A stretch of DNA of 64,000 nucleotides from Streptococcus sp. zg-86 (GTDB lineage Bacteria > Bacillota > Bacilli > Lactobacillales > Streptococcaceae), in the NCBI RefSeq assembly GCF_017639855.1, contig NZ_CP072115.1:1488001-1552000 (forward strand), given 5' to 3'. This document shows, piece after piece, positions 42,743 to 51,689 of this stretch. The translations under genes and the position numbers were made by a program. The notes under the pieces were generated by a model, which ran no database searches, was not told the origin of the DNA, and saw only the letters and a program-made list of their open reading frames with translations. The stretch's first letter is position 1; each line of letters starts with the position of its first letter.

Positions 42743-43470
42743 GATTTCTGCTTCTTCGTCACAGCCAGAGTATGGAGTTTGCTGACATCTTTCTTATTCA
42801 ATTTACGGGATTCTCCTGGACGAAGACCAGTTAAATCAAGGTTCCCAAAGCGAGTTCGAGAAAGTTTATCTACCTGCAAACCAACTGCCTCAAACATTTT
42901 CTTGACTTGGTGATTGCGCCCTTCATGAATGGTCAATTCAACGACTGATCGATTTTTAACCGGATCTACTTTCAAAATCGTGTAAACAGCCGGTTTGGTT
43001 TTCTTACCGTCAATCACAACACCACGAGTCAAGGGACGTAGGACTTCTTTATTGGCAATTCCTTTGACACGCGCTACATAGACCTTGTCAATCTCATTCC
43101 GAGGGTGAATCATTTCGTCTGTGAAATCACCATCATTGGTCAAAATCAACACGCCAGATGTATCCCAATCTAAGCGACCAACAGGGTAAATCCGCTCTGA
43201 TACATGTGGCAACAAATCAATAACTGTCTTTCTCCCCTTGTCATCTGACACGCTGGAAATCACACCACGCGGTTTATTAAGGAGATAATAAACTTTTTCT
43301 TCATTATAAATCGGTTGTCCTTCTACTTCGACCTTATCGCCAGATTTAATCGTGGTTCCAAGCTCACGCACTACTTGACCGTTGACCGTCACCAAGCCTT
43401 GCTTGATCAACTCTTCTGCCTTTCTACGACTAGCTACACCAGCGTGTGCAATGTATTTATTGATTCTCAT
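42739..43470 (-). CDS. rluB: 23S rRNA pseudouridine synthase B
   Basis: RluB-type synthase of 243 residues for 23S rRNA. The S4 domain (MRINKYIAHAGVASRRKAEELI) and the catalytic aspartate in VGRLDWDTSGVLILTNDG are present. It overlaps scpB by 14 bp, the standard streptococcal order. Distinct from the RsuA-like paralogue at 12684. Confidence 0.93.
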   Translation of the reverse strand: MRINKYIAHAGVASRRKAEELIKQGLVTVNGQVVRELGTTIKSGDKVEVEGQPIYNEEKVYYLLNKPRGVISSVSDDKGRKTVIDLLPHVSERIYPVGRLDWDTSGVLILTNDGDFTDEMIHPRNEIDKVYVARVKGIANKEVLRPLTRGVVIDGKKTKPAVYTILKVDPVKNRSVVELTIHEGRNHQVKKMFEAVGLQVDKLSRTRFGNLDLTGLRPGESRKLNKKDVSKLHTLAVTKKQKS

Positions 43471-44038
43471 CTTCTTTTATCTCTTTTCTTTCTACGAACA
43501 ATTCGCTTTCTTCATCGACCAAAACAAGCTCTGACACATCAGGCAATTCATCCAAATGGTTAATCCCCATGTAATCAAGGAAATAATCGGTTGTAATGTA
43601 TAGGTTCGGACGACCCAGCACTTCCTTTTTCCCATTCTCCCGAATCAAGTCAAAAGCCTGCAACTTACTAATAGCTCCGCTCGAATTGACACCACGAATA
43701 TCATCGACTTCAATCCTCGTAATCGGCTGTTTATAGGCAATAATCGATAGGGTTTCAAGTAAGGCTCGTGACATGGACTGATTGATTGGCGTTTTAGCAT
43801 AAATCCGCAACAGCTCTGCATAGTCTTTTTTAGTCACTAATTTATAGCGATTGGAAGATTCTAATATCGCCAATCCTGACTGAGTGTCGCTTTGGTATTT
43901 CTCCCTTAATTTTTCAATTTGCTGTATCACAGCAGACGGCTGCAAATCAAGCATTTCTGCTATATTTCGTACCGTTAAGCCTTCTTCTCCTGCTACAAAT
44001 AAAAGGACTTCAATCTCGGCTAATCGACTCATCTTCAC
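43457..44038 (-). CDS. scpB: Segregation and condensation protein B
   Basis: Winged-helix protein of 193 residues. Two ScpB subunits bind the ScpA linker in the Smc condensin complex on the chromosome. Family motifs LSIIAYKQPITRIEVDDIRGVNS and LGRPNLYITTDYFLDYMGI are seen. It overlaps scpA by 29 bp. Confidence 0.96.
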   Translation of the reverse strand: MKMSRLAEIEVLLFVAGEEGLTVRNIAEMLDLQPSAVIQQIEKLREKYQSDTQSGLAILESSNRYKLVTKKDYAELLRIYAKTPINQSMSRALLETLSIIAYKQPITRIEVDDIRGVNSSGAISKLQAFDLIRENGKKEVLGRPNLYITTDYFLDYMGINHLDELPDVSELVLVDEESELFVERKEIKEDENQ

Positions 44039-44735
44039 TCCTTATCACGTAAATCTCTCCAAAATTTTCGGTTTGCTCCATGGTAATTTCCTTACTTTTC
44101 ACCATTTCTAGCGTGGCCAAAAAGAGCGTAATGACTTGATTCATGTCACGACTCTCAACAAATAATTGCTGCAGTGCCACACGCTTTTCCCTTTGAAGAT
44201 AGCTCCGAACCTGCTCCATCATGTCTTCGATTTTATATTCATCACGAGCAATGGTTGTGTGACTTGTCCGCAGTTCTTCCTGCTTTTCTGCCATCACCTT
44301 AGAAAAAGCGAGAAAAATATCAATCACCGACTTATCCTGGGCCAATGTAACATCATCATAGACCAATTCCAATTTTGGTTTGGAGAAATAATGGGCACGT
44401 TCCTCATGTTGTTCCTTTAATTTCTCACTGAGTGCCTTAAAGGTCCGATATTCTTCCAATTGCGATAGCAATTCTTGCTCAGGATCCTCGACAATTTCTT
44501 CTTGCTCGACCATTTTGGGTAAGAGTCTACGGCTCTTTATGAGCATGAGTTGACTAGCCATCACCATATATTCCCCAGCAATTTCCAGGCGCATAGCCTG
44601 CAAGGTTGCAATATAGGCAAGATATTGCTCAATAACTTCGGTAATGGGAACCTCATAAATATCCATCTGGTACTTGGACACCAAGTGAAGGAGCAAATCG
44701 AGGGGGCCTTCAAAATCTTTTAGTTTAATATCCAT
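44010..44735 (-). CDS. scpA: Segregation and condensation protein A
   Basis: Kleisin subunit of 241 residues that bridges the Smc heads and binds ScpB. The N terminus DFEGPLDLLLHLV is characteristic, and a winged-helix Smc-contact domain forms the C terminus. It overlaps xerD-like by 11 bp and scpB by 29 bp. Confidence 0.96.
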   Translation of the reverse strand: MDIKLKDFEGPLDLLLHLVSKYQMDIYEVPITEVIEQYLAYIATLQAMRLEIAGEYMVMASQLMLIKSRRLLPKMVEQEEIVEDPEQELLSQLEEYRTFKALSEKLKEQHEERAHYFSKPKLELVYDDVTLAQDKSVIDIFLAFSKVMAEKQEELRTSHTTIARDEYKIEDMMEQVRSYLQREKRVALQQLFVESRDMNQVITLFLATLEMVKSKEITMEQTENFGEIYVIRSEDESISRD

Positions 44736-45471
44736 GTTTGTATTTTTCTAGACTGACTGTTGTTTTCAAACCCAAGTGTTTGGCAACAGCAGCCACATCC
44801 TTTCCAGCCTCCAACTGACCAAGAATAAACTGTTCCCGCAGTTTCTGAGCCGTCCATTCTGACTTCCCTTGTTCTTCTAAAAATTCTGATAAGCGGTTAA
44901 AAAACCATTGACGAGAATAACTGGCACCTTTTTTATCAAACAAGTAATTTCCTTCACCCTCCTCCACATACGGAAGTAGCGCATTAGGTAGGGGCAGAAT
45001 CCGCTTTTGACCAGCCTTCACAATCGTCAACACCTGAAAGGAAACATCTATATCTGCTCGTTTAATGGTTGCTAACTCACTGGGAAGCAAGCCCAAACAG
45101 GCAATCAAGAGGGCAATCCGCTGACCTTCTTTATACTGACTATCTACCCATAAAAAAGACAAATCTTCTAAACTAGCCGTTGCGGAACGCTGTCGCAGTT
45201 GTTGACTTGCTTTCACCTTGTAAAAGCGGTCAATCTGCTCATTTTCATATAAATAATACAAAAATTGATTCACCGCTGACAGTTTGCGCTTTTGTGCCGT
45301 TGGTTTTAGACTTTGTAAAAATCCTTGATACAACGCTAGTGTCGTCGGACTAATGCCTCCTTGACAATAGGTATGAAATTGCTGCAAATCATAGAGATAG
45401 GCGGTTTTTGAGTTGTCCGATAGCTGTTTCGTCGCTAAAAAGGACTGAATATAGTCTGTCATCTCCCTCAT
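44725..45471 (-). CDS. XerD-like tyrosine recombinase homologue without the catalytic set
   Basis: Protein of 248 residues with a SAM-like N-terminal domain and an integrase-like C-terminal domain. The usual box I arginine (GLRxSEL) reads GLLPSEL. Box II (HxLRH) reads AQKLREQ, keeping the arginine but not the histidines. LGH before the tyrosine reads LGL, while a tyrosine remains in LEKYKHGY. It is thus very unlikely to recombine DNA. Streptococci keep this gene next to scpAB, so a structural or chromosome role is possible. It overlaps both neighbours. Confidence 0.9.
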   Translation of the reverse strand: MREMTDYIQSFLATKQLSDNSKTAYLYDLQQFHTYCQGGISPTTLALYQGFLQSLKPTAQKRKLSAVNQFLYYLYENEQIDRFYKVKASQQLRQRSATASLEDLSFLWVDSQYKEGQRIALLIACLGLLPSELATIKRADIDVSFQVLTIVKAGQKRILPLPNALLPYVEEGEGNYLFDKKGASYSRQWFFNRLSEFLEEQGKSEWTAQKLREQFILGQLEAGKDVAAVAKHLGLKTTVSLEKYKHGY

Positions 45472-45917
45472 CCTTTTGACTGAAATGTAAAGTTATGCAA
45501 GAGGGCATTTACTGCCTTTAAAATCGACTTGCGGGTGATGATTCCCAAGAATTTCTGATCTTCTCCCACAACTGGTAAAAAGGCTTGATCAATCAATTTT
45601 CGCATGACTTCTTCCAAGTGATAATGGGCACCAACCGTTGCAACATCTCGTTTCACAATTAAAGCAATATCCATCTCCAACTCTTCATCCGTCAATTCAT
45701 TTTCCGTCTGGTATGTGACAATTTCGCGCAAGCCAATCGTCCCAACAAAGCGATTTTCCTCTGTCACAACTGGCACACGAGAATAGGTCATATGGCTGAG
45801 CAAGAGCTTTGCATGGTTCACATTGTGCGTATCAATAATCACAGCTAGTTTATTAGCTGGCGTCAAAAACGTTTCTTCCTGTGCAAGGAGAAAGGTTTCA
45901 AATTCACGTGTAATCAT
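45468..45917 (-). CDS. cbpB: CBS-pair protein, CbpB-like c-di-AMP binding candidate
   Basis: The start at 45917 (MITREFETFLLAQ), with AAAGGAT upstream, gives 149 residues: two CBS motifs (residues about 20-70 and 90-145; SRVPVVTEENRFVGTIGL, AFLPVVGEDQKFLGIIT) and nothing else. Stand-alone CBS proteins of this kind (CbpB, DarB) bind c-di-AMP and control (p)ppGpp synthesis or pyruvate carboxylase in other Firmicutes. The ligand here is inferred from the family. It overlaps the phosphodiesterase gene by 4 bp. Confidence 0.85.
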   Translation of the reverse strand: MITREFETFLLAQEETFLTPANKLAVIIDTHNVNHAKLLLSHMTYSRVPVVTEENRFVGTIGLREIVTYQTENELTDEELEMDIALIVKRDVATVGAHYHLEEVMRKLIDQAFLPVVGEDQKFLGIITRKSILKAVNALLHNFTFQSKG

Positions 45918-46444
45918 CTTGGAATATCCTTTGTTAATGGCGCATAGACTTGGTGGTTGCGATTGCAATACTCAATATGAATATGATCCTCAAAAATCGT
46001 TAAAATTGCATAAAGACATTCGTTAATCATACCACGAGGTTGACGAATGGAACCTGGGTTGACAAAGAGGGTCTTGCCACGAACGGTCGCATCTGGAACA
46101 TGCAAATGGCCATACAAACAAATATCCGCACCTACTTCTTCTGCCCAGTAATCCAGACGCATCCAAGTAAAGTTAATCCCATACAAATGACCATGGGTTT
46201 GGGCAATCGTCACATCGCCTAATGTGGTCACCAACTGATCTGGATAGGCCCTATCATAGTCACAATTGCCACCCACAACCTGAATCCCGTCCCACAAAGG
46301 ATCCTTCGCCTCTAGTTCGGAATCCCCATTATGAAAGAGGGCATCTACTTGCCCCATGTACCGTTCTTTTACTTCTTCCACAATCGCACGATCGCCATGC
46401 GAATCACTCATCACTACGCATGTATAGTATTTTTCTCTTGCCAT
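45914..46444 (-). CDS. YfcE/MJ0936-family metallophosphoesterase
   Basis: Phosphodiesterase of 176 residues. The metal-binding motifs are all visible: MSDSHGD, FHNGDSE, GGNCD, THGH and YGHLH. The family acts on small phosphodiesters; the natural substrate is not established. It overlaps rdgB by 31 bp and is followed by the CBS gene. Confidence 0.9.
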   Translation of the reverse strand: MAREKYYTCVVMSDSHGDRAIVEEVKERYMGQVDALFHNGDSELEAKDPLWDGIQVVGGNCDYDRAYPDQLVTTLGDVTIAQTHGHLYGINFTWMRLDYWAEEVGADICLYGHLHVPDATVRGKTLFVNPGSIRQPRGMINECLYAILTIFEDHIHIEYCNRNHQVYAPLTKDIPR

Positions 46445-47403
46445 ACTGGAAATACCTCCAATAATTTTTCCAATGCCTGGGCACGATGAGACTGGGCATT
46501 TTTTTCTTCAATGCTCATCTGGGCTGCTGTACGTCCTGTTTCACCTACAAGAAAGAGGGGATCGTAGCCAAAGCCATTTTCTCCTTGCGGAATCGTTGCA
46601 ATATAACCCTCCCAATCTGCTTCAACAACTAGACTATCTACATCTGGTGCCGCAACAACCAAGGTACAATGGAATTGGGCTGACCGATCTTTGACGTCAA
46701 AAACCATAGCTAGCTCATGGAGTAATTTAGCATTGTTTCGCGCATCCGTCGCATCCTGACCTGAAAAACGTGCTGACCAGACCCCCGGTAAACCACCTAG
46801 CTTATCAACTTTGAGTCCTGAATCATCAGCCAGTACCATTTTCCCTGTCAAATTGGCAATCGTTTCTGCTTTTAAGCGTGCATTTTCTTCAAACGTCGTC
46901 CCTGTTTCTGCCACATCTGGAAGGTCTGGATAGGCATTCAGATTTTCTACCTTGTACCCCAATTTTTCAAAGAATTGACGAAATTCAGCCGTCTTCCCCT
47001 CATTTTTGGTCGCAATTAAAATCGTATCACCAAAAGCCGTCGATATATCTGCCTGACCGAAAAAGCTATCTGAAGAAATGCCTTCTTGTGGTAGATGAAT
47101 ATCTATAATCTGCTGGCCTTCCATAACAAGAATAGCTCCCTTGTGTTGCACAACAGACAAGTTGCGCCCATATTTTTCCTGAATCATCTGAATAAGGAAT
47201 TTTAAAAAAGAAAAGCTAGATGTCATCTTCACTACATGAACCTGTAAGCCTTCTACAGACAATTGCTCCATTAGCTGATAAAACCGTGTCCGCACAGTAT
47301 CAAACTTCTCATTGTCACCAAAAACAGTTAGGTAGGTAAAGCCATCCCATGTGCCAACATACCAATCATTGGCATCCTTGTATTCGTATATTTTTTCTGT
47401 CAT
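46414..47403 (-). CDS. rdgB: dITP/XTP pyrophosphatase with streptococcal N-terminal extension
   Basis: House-cleaning NTPase of 329 residues that removes dITP, ITP and XTP. The enzyme domain begins near residue 126 (DTILIATKNEGKTAEF) and contains TTFEENARLKA, LADDSGL and GEGFGYDP-like GENGFGYDPLF. The first 118 residues are an extra domain not found in most RdgB proteins. It is clearly homologous to the free-standing 126-residue protein encoded just upstream. The start has only a weak site (GTGGAG). Confidence 0.92.
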   Translation of the reverse strand: MTEKIYEYKDANDWYVGTWDGFTYLTVFGDNEKFDTVRTRFYQLMEQLSVEGLQVHVVKMTSSFSFLKFLIQMIQEKYGRNLSVVQHKGAILVMEGQQIIDIHLPQEGISSDSFFGQADISTAFGDTILIATKNEGKTAEFRQFFEKLGYKVENLNAYPDLPDVAETGTTFEENARLKAETIANLTGKMVLADDSGLKVDKLGGLPGVWSARFSGQDATDARNNAKLLHELAMVFDVKDRSAQFHCTLVVAAPDVDSLVVEADWEGYIATIPQGENGFGYDPLFLVGETGRTAAQMSIEEKNAQSHRAQALEKLLEVFPVWQEKNTIHA

Positions 47404-47445
47404 CGTTTCTAAACTCCACTTCTTTCCAGTCGAAAGTACTATCTG

Positions 47446-47826
47446 TTACGATTTACGCCAAAAGTCTTCTAACTCTATTCCTCCCTTAGGCAGATGAATA
47501 TAGAGCAAACGGCCTTCTTCTATTACTAAGACTGCACCTTGGTGTTCGACTACTTCAAGATTGCGCTCGGTATTGTCGTTGATGATGTTGATGATAAAGC
47601 TAACCAACCGAAGAATCGAAGAATACCGAATGACCAGAATATCGTATCCTCCAGCATTCCAAGCCTCTTCTGAGAAGGGATCTGCATCTCCATCTACAAC
47701 AGAGGAGAACCCTGGCAGCACATCATGAATACGCAAATCACCCATACCAGCTATAAGATTGTGTCCCTGCCAATTCCCGACATACCAATCTTGGTCGTCC
47801 TTGTATTCGTAAATCCTTTCTGTCAT
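47446..47826 (-). CDS. Free-standing paralogue of the RdgB N-terminal domain
   Basis: A 126-residue protein beginning MTERIYEYKDDQDWYVGNW, against MTEKIYEYKDANDWYVGTW in RdgB. Similarity continues through RNLEVVEHQGAVLVIEEGRLLYIHLP against RNLSVVQHKGAILVMEGQQIIDIHLP. The domain is mixed alpha/beta, with no catalytic motif that I recognise. It overlaps the murI stop by 4 bp and lies 42 bp before rdgB, so it is co-expressed. It probably arose by tandem duplication, or RdgB gained its extension by fusion with a copy. Function unknown. Confidence 0.85.
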   Translation of the reverse strand: MTERIYEYKDDQDWYVGNWQGHNLIAGMGDLRIHDVLPGFSSVVDGDADPFSEEAWNAGGYDILVIRYSSILRLVSFIINIINDNTERNLEVVEHQGAVLVIEEGRLLYIHLPKGGIELEDFWRKS

Positions 47827-48617
47827 AGGGTAACATGCTCCACTTGTATATCTTTTCCAAGCCAGTTCTCTGCAATTTCCCGAAAGGCAGCTGGACTAGC
47901 TGTTGTATAAAAGAAATGCTGCGGCTGATTCCCTGTCCGACTATGATTGATTTCAAAATAATTGAGTAAGACAGAGATATCCCGTGCACACTCTGCTCCG
48001 CTATCAATCAAGGTCACATCCTGTCCCAAAACATTTTGGATAATCGGACGAAGCAAGGGATAGTGGGTACAGCCTAAGACAACTGTATCAACACTTCCCT
48101 TGAGGGAACGCAAGGTCTCATACACCACTTTCTTTGCTAAACTTGACTGATAATTATTTGATTCTACCAAGGGAACAAATTTTGGGCAGGCCAGACTCGT
48201 AACTTCCGTATCAGGTGATAAAGCCTGAATTTTTTCCCGATAGATATCCGATTGAATCGTCATAGCCGTGCCTAAGACACCAATCTTTCCTGACTTTGAA
48301 GCCTTGATAGCTGATGACGCCCCCGGTAAAATCACACCGAGAACAGGAATGTCTAGCTTGGCCTTGACTTCTTCCCAAGCAACTGCAGTTGCTGTATTAC
48401 AGGCAAAGACAATCATCTTGACATTTTTCGTTACTAAAAACTGAACCAATTCCCAGGTATATTCCCTAATTTGCTCAGCTGGACGTGGCCCATAAGGAGC
48501 TCTTGCCGAATCACCGATATAGACAATTTCTTCATGTGGAAGCTGACGCATCAACTCACGCACAACCGTCAAACCACCTACACCGGAATCTAAAAATCCA
48601 ATTGGTCGATTATCCAT
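47823..48617 (-). CDS. murI: Glutamate racemase
   Basis: Cytosolic racemase of 264 residues making D-glutamate for peptidoglycan. The two catalytic cysteines are C73 in FACNTATAVA and the one in VLGCTHYPLL; the N-terminal DSGVGGLTV is intact. AAGGAAA precedes the ATG. It heads the ten-gene operon that runs to yidD, with its promoter in the 230-bp gap below yneF. Confidence 0.95.
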   Translation of the reverse strand: MDNRPIGFLDSGVGGLTVVRELMRQLPHEEIVYIGDSARAPYGPRPAEQIREYTWELVQFLVTKNVKMIVFACNTATAVAWEEVKAKLDIPVLGVILPGASSAIKASKSGKIGVLGTAMTIQSDIYREKIQALSPDTEVTSLACPKFVPLVESNNYQSSLAKKVVYETLRSLKGSVDTVVLGCTHYPLLRPIIQNVLGQDVTLIDSGAECARDISVLLNYFEINHSRTGNQPQHFFYTTASPAAFREIAENWLGKDIQVEHVTL

Positions 48618-48782
48618 ACTTTTTCCTTATTGAGTGTGATTATTCCTCTTCTTTTAAAGATAACCCTCTACTGTCTTTTAGCCTCTTCCAGCACCCAAGC
48701 CTTCTATTTTTGCTATATGTAAGGCTTAAATCCTACTGTAGAGGTTACTACTCTATAAAAAGAGAAGCACACACTAACTAAA

Positions 48783-48842
48783 AAGGGGAGAGTGAGGACA
48801 GTCGATGTTTCCGACATTTCGACTGGTGTCCCACTTCCCCCA
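48783..48842 (-). terminator. Terminator after yneF
   Basis: Long minus-strand stem (GGGGAAGTGGGACA, CAGTCG and their complements) with a small inner palindrome ATGTCGGAAACAT, ending CCCCTTTTT. It lies 5 bp after the yneF stop. The rest of 48618-48782 shows only AT-rich promoter-like sequence for murI. Confidence 0.85.
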
Positions 48843-48847
48843 CTTGA

Positions 48848-49084
48848 TTATTTTTTCTTTGTTGCAACTTTTTGTTGACTCTTGATTTGGCGAAGCACTT
48901 GTTGTACTTTTGCTTCACTTGGTTTTTGACCCATTTGGCTCATCATCGCGCGAAGAGCATTTTCATCCAAGATTGGCTTATCTGCGATATAATTTTCAAC
49001 CTGTTTGCGTGAAAGGTAGATTCCCAAAGCAACACCACCAGCAAAAGCTACGATGATCAATACAATTGCAAGACCTAAATTCAT
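48848..49084 (-). CDS. YneF-family membrane protein
   Basis: Protein of 78 residues with one N-terminal membrane helix (LGLAIVLIIVAFAGGVALGIYL) and the UPF0154/YneF core MMSQMGQKPSEAKVQQVLRQ. It is conserved in Firmicutes; function unknown. GGAGAT precedes the ATG, and a strong terminator follows. Confidence 0.92.
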   Translation of the reverse strand: MNLGLAIVLIIVAFAGGVALGIYLSRKQVENYIADKPILDENALRAMMSQMGQKPSEAKVQQVLRQIKSQQKVATKKK

Positions 49085-49216
49085 GTCTATCTCCTATTTT
49101 CTAAATTACAAATTCAATTCTCCCTATTATACCAAATTTACGGGGAATTTCCAAGATTTATCTTAAAAGTTCTTCACGACTACAAGAGAACAAAAAGACC
49201 TGATGTGTTTTTAGAA

Positions 49217-49784
49217 CTACTCACCCCGCAACATGCCACTATCAACTATATAGGTGAAGGTTGTTGCTGTCTCAAAGTTTCCTTCCGTTCCTTTTATCTC
49301 CGTTTGCCCATCCTGTCGCAATACATAAATGCTATCATTCTCTCTATAAGCCAATCACTTTTCAGACAAGGGCTGACCATCTTCTACCAATTGGACGACG
49401 GACGCACTAAGATAAGGACCATAATGGGTATTGGTTTTCATATTCACTGCATAAATACTGTCTTCTTTGACAAAGACAAATAAAGAAGTCTGGGTATTTT
49501 CATATTCTTCAATCTTGTCCACAACAACTGTCCCTGATGAATCTTTCAGCGTATAGGTCTCCCCTTCTTTCTCCAAGTGATAGCCATTCAAATAGGTATC
49601 ACCGACGATTTTTGCCAAGCTTTCTGAAACCTGTTTACGCTGTGTTGTTTGCTGTTCTTCAATAAACGGTCAAGGCCACACTCTTTCTGTTTCTTTTCCC
49701 GCTTGACTTATCGCTGATAATAATAGGCACCACGACCTATTAGAGCAATCAAGGAAACACCCATAGCCAATTCTTCTTTTTCAT
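49217..49784 (-). pseudogene. Decayed gene for a membrane-anchored or secreted protein
   Basis: Starting at ATG 49784, MKKKNWLWVF is followed by a stop. The next frame continues the expected membrane segment (LIALIGRGAYYYQR), and a third frame carries FIEEQQTTQRKQVSESLAKIVG onward. That third frame runs 87 codons to a TGA at 49355 and then stays open in the same frame (LAYRENDSIYVLRQDGQTE) to a stop at 49217-49219. So the gene has at least one frameshift and two in-frame TGA codons (one before FIEEQ, one at 49355). I do not recognise the family. It lies 12 bp from lysA on the same strand. Confidence 0.75.
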
Positions 49785-49795
49785 TTTATACCTCT

Positions 49796-51043
49796 TTACT
49801 TCTCAAAATCAAAGCCGTATAAGGTCGCAAAATAATCTTTCGGTTTTTCTGCTCGGCGAATCATTCTAGCCTGTCCATCTTCCTGTAGCAGAATTTCTGC
49901 CGAACGCAGGCGACCATTGTAATTATATCCCATAGAAAAACCATGCGCACCTGCATCATGAATAATCAAGGTATCTCCGACCTCTGCCTGAGCCAATTCC
50001 CGCTGAACAGCAAATTTATCATTGTTTTCACACAAGGATCCAACCACATCCACAATTTCAACTGGAGCATCTGGACGGCTGATATTGGTAATATGATGAT
50101 AGGCTCCATAGAAGGCTGGCCGCATGAGATTGGCTGCTGACGCATCAACACCAACATAAGTACGATAGGTTTTTTTGCGGTGAAGAACCTTGGTGACCAA
50201 ATGACCATGTGGTGCTAGCATAAAGCGACCTAGCTCTGTATAAATTTTCACCTCACCCATACCAGCAGGTATCAAAACCTCTTCGTAGACCTTACGCACT
50301 CCTTCCCCAATCACTGCAATATCATTGGCTTCTTGTTCCGGACGGTAATTGACGCCGATTCCACCAGACAGGTTGATAAAGTCAAGGGTTACACCTGTCT
50401 GCTCACGGATTTCAATCGCCAGTTCAAATAATTGTCTCGCTAAGGTTGGATAGTACTCATTCGTCACCGTATTGGAAGCTAGAAAGGCATGAAGACCAAA
50501 TTCCTTGACTCCAAGTTCCTTCAACTCCCGATAGCCTTGCAGCAATTGCTCCTTGGTCATGCCAAATTTGGATTCTTCTGGATGATCCATGATGTCTGTT
50601 CCCAATGAAAATACCCCACCAGGATTGTACCGGAGGCAAACCACTTCTGGAATACCTGCGACCTCTTTCAAAAAATCAATATGTTCATAGGCATCCAAGT
50701 TGATAATGGCACCGACTTCTTGCGCATAGATAAATTCTGAACCTTGAGTGTCATTTGATGTGAACATGATGTCCTCAAAGCCGAGCTTTTCACTCATCAT
50801 TACTTCCACATCTGTCGCACAATCCACTCCACAGCCTTCTTCTTGCAAGATTTTTAAAATAGCAGGTGTCGGAGTCGCCTTGACGGCAAAATATTCCTTA
50901 AATCCCTTGTTCCAAGCAAAGGCAGCATTCAAGGCACGCGCTTTTTCACGGATTCCCTTCTCATCATAGAGATGAAAAGGAGTTGGAAATACTGCTGTAA
51001 TCTCTTCTAGCGCTTCTTTACTGATAAACGGTACTTTTGTCAT
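49796..51043 (-). CDS. lysA: Diaminopimelate decarboxylase
   Basis: Fold-type III PLP enzyme of 415 residues that converts meso-diaminopimelate to lysine. The PLP lysine is K55 (YFAVKATPTP); the phosphate-binding GGIGVNY and the active-site CENNDKF are present. GAGG precedes the ATG. No lysine riboswitch is seen upstream and no other lysine pathway gene is in the window. Confidence 0.94.
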   Translation of the reverse strand: MTKVPFISKEALEEITAVFPTPFHLYDEKGIREKARALNAAFAWNKGFKEYFAVKATPTPAILKILQEEGCGVDCATDVEVMMSEKLGFEDIMFTSNDTQGSEFIYAQEVGAIINLDAYEHIDFLKEVAGIPEVVCLRYNPGGVFSLGTDIMDHPEESKFGMTKEQLLQGYRELKELGVKEFGLHAFLASNTVTNEYYPTLARQLFELAIEIREQTGVTLDFINLSGGIGVNYRPEQEANDIAVIGEGVRKVYEEVLIPAGMGEVKIYTELGRFMLAPHGHLVTKVLHRKKTYRTYVGVDASAANLMRPAFYGAYHHITNISRPDAPVEIVDVVGSLCENNDKFAVQRELAQAEVGDTLIIHDAGAHGFSMGYNYNGRLRSAEILLQEDGQARMIRRAEKPKDYFATLYGFDFEK

Positions 51044-51177
51044 TCCTCTACCTCGTCAAATTTTTTACTATTATACCATACTTTGGCAACCAATAGGAAA
51101 GGAAAACCCCAGTCAACACCTAGGCAATCTTCTCTTGTAACTAGATTGAATGTTTTTACCGTGAGAAAACTTGCTAA

Positions 51178-51633
51178 TACTCATTGAAATTCAAAAATAA
51201 TCAACTTATCCACCATTTATAACCGTAAAAAATAGAAATTGGTTGCGTTGACAAAGGTAGGATAGCGATTGTGGCAGGTTGGAAATAAGGCTAGCAAAGA
51301 ATAGTTTGCTAGCCTCTTTAAATAGAATGATCAGTTTTGATACTTTTTGCCCAGCCTCATAACATAAATTTTGAAATCGTAGACTCAACATTTAGCAATG
51401 AAACTCCGAAGGCTTCAACAGTCCAGTGGCCTGTTGAAGCTTTAAAATAAAGATGATGACATCATCCAACATTGCCTCTGCACTATAGTGGATCGAGAAA
51501 GGAATAGGACAAAGCAAGGTGCTACAGATAGAACTGGCGTTCATCAAAGCGACTTAACGATGTCCTAACCTTTATTCAATTCACTATATCTAATAAAGTA
51601 GCGAAAAAGGCTAATATTGATAGGAATAGAGTA
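51178..51633. repeat. TACTC...GAGTA-family repeat carrying the 103-bp element
   Basis: Ends TACTCATTGAAATTCAA and TTGATAGGAATAGAGTA. The part to about 51300 (AACTTATCCACCATTTATAACC, GGTTGCGTTGACAAAG) matches 56850-57050 in reverse. The part with GTAGACTCAA and AATGAAACTCCGAAGG matches 16.1 kb, and a CTTCAACAGTCC hairpin is included. The 103-bp element is nested at 51484-51586. It explains nearly all of the 645-bp gap between lysA and the regulator gene. Confidence 0.75.
51484..51586. repeat. 103-bp interspersed element (copy 3)
   Basis: Full-length copy, reverse complement of 6373-6475, with only a few base differences and the same length of 103 bp. It starts ATAGTG and ends CACTAT. Confidence 0.85.
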
Positions 51634-51689
51634 TAAGCTCTACCAACCATAGAAAAAATGAGAAGCTAGACAAAACTAACTTCGCCTTT

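Noticed and set aside
49355..49618. An 87-codon ORF starting at TTG as a real gene
   Set aside because: Protein-like sequence continues both upstream and downstream of it in frame across TGA stops, so it is a fragment of a decayed gene.
51044..51177. Lysine riboswitch expected upstream of lysA
   Set aside because: No L-box sequence blocks are visible; only an ordinary promoter-like TATAAT and a GAGG site are seen.
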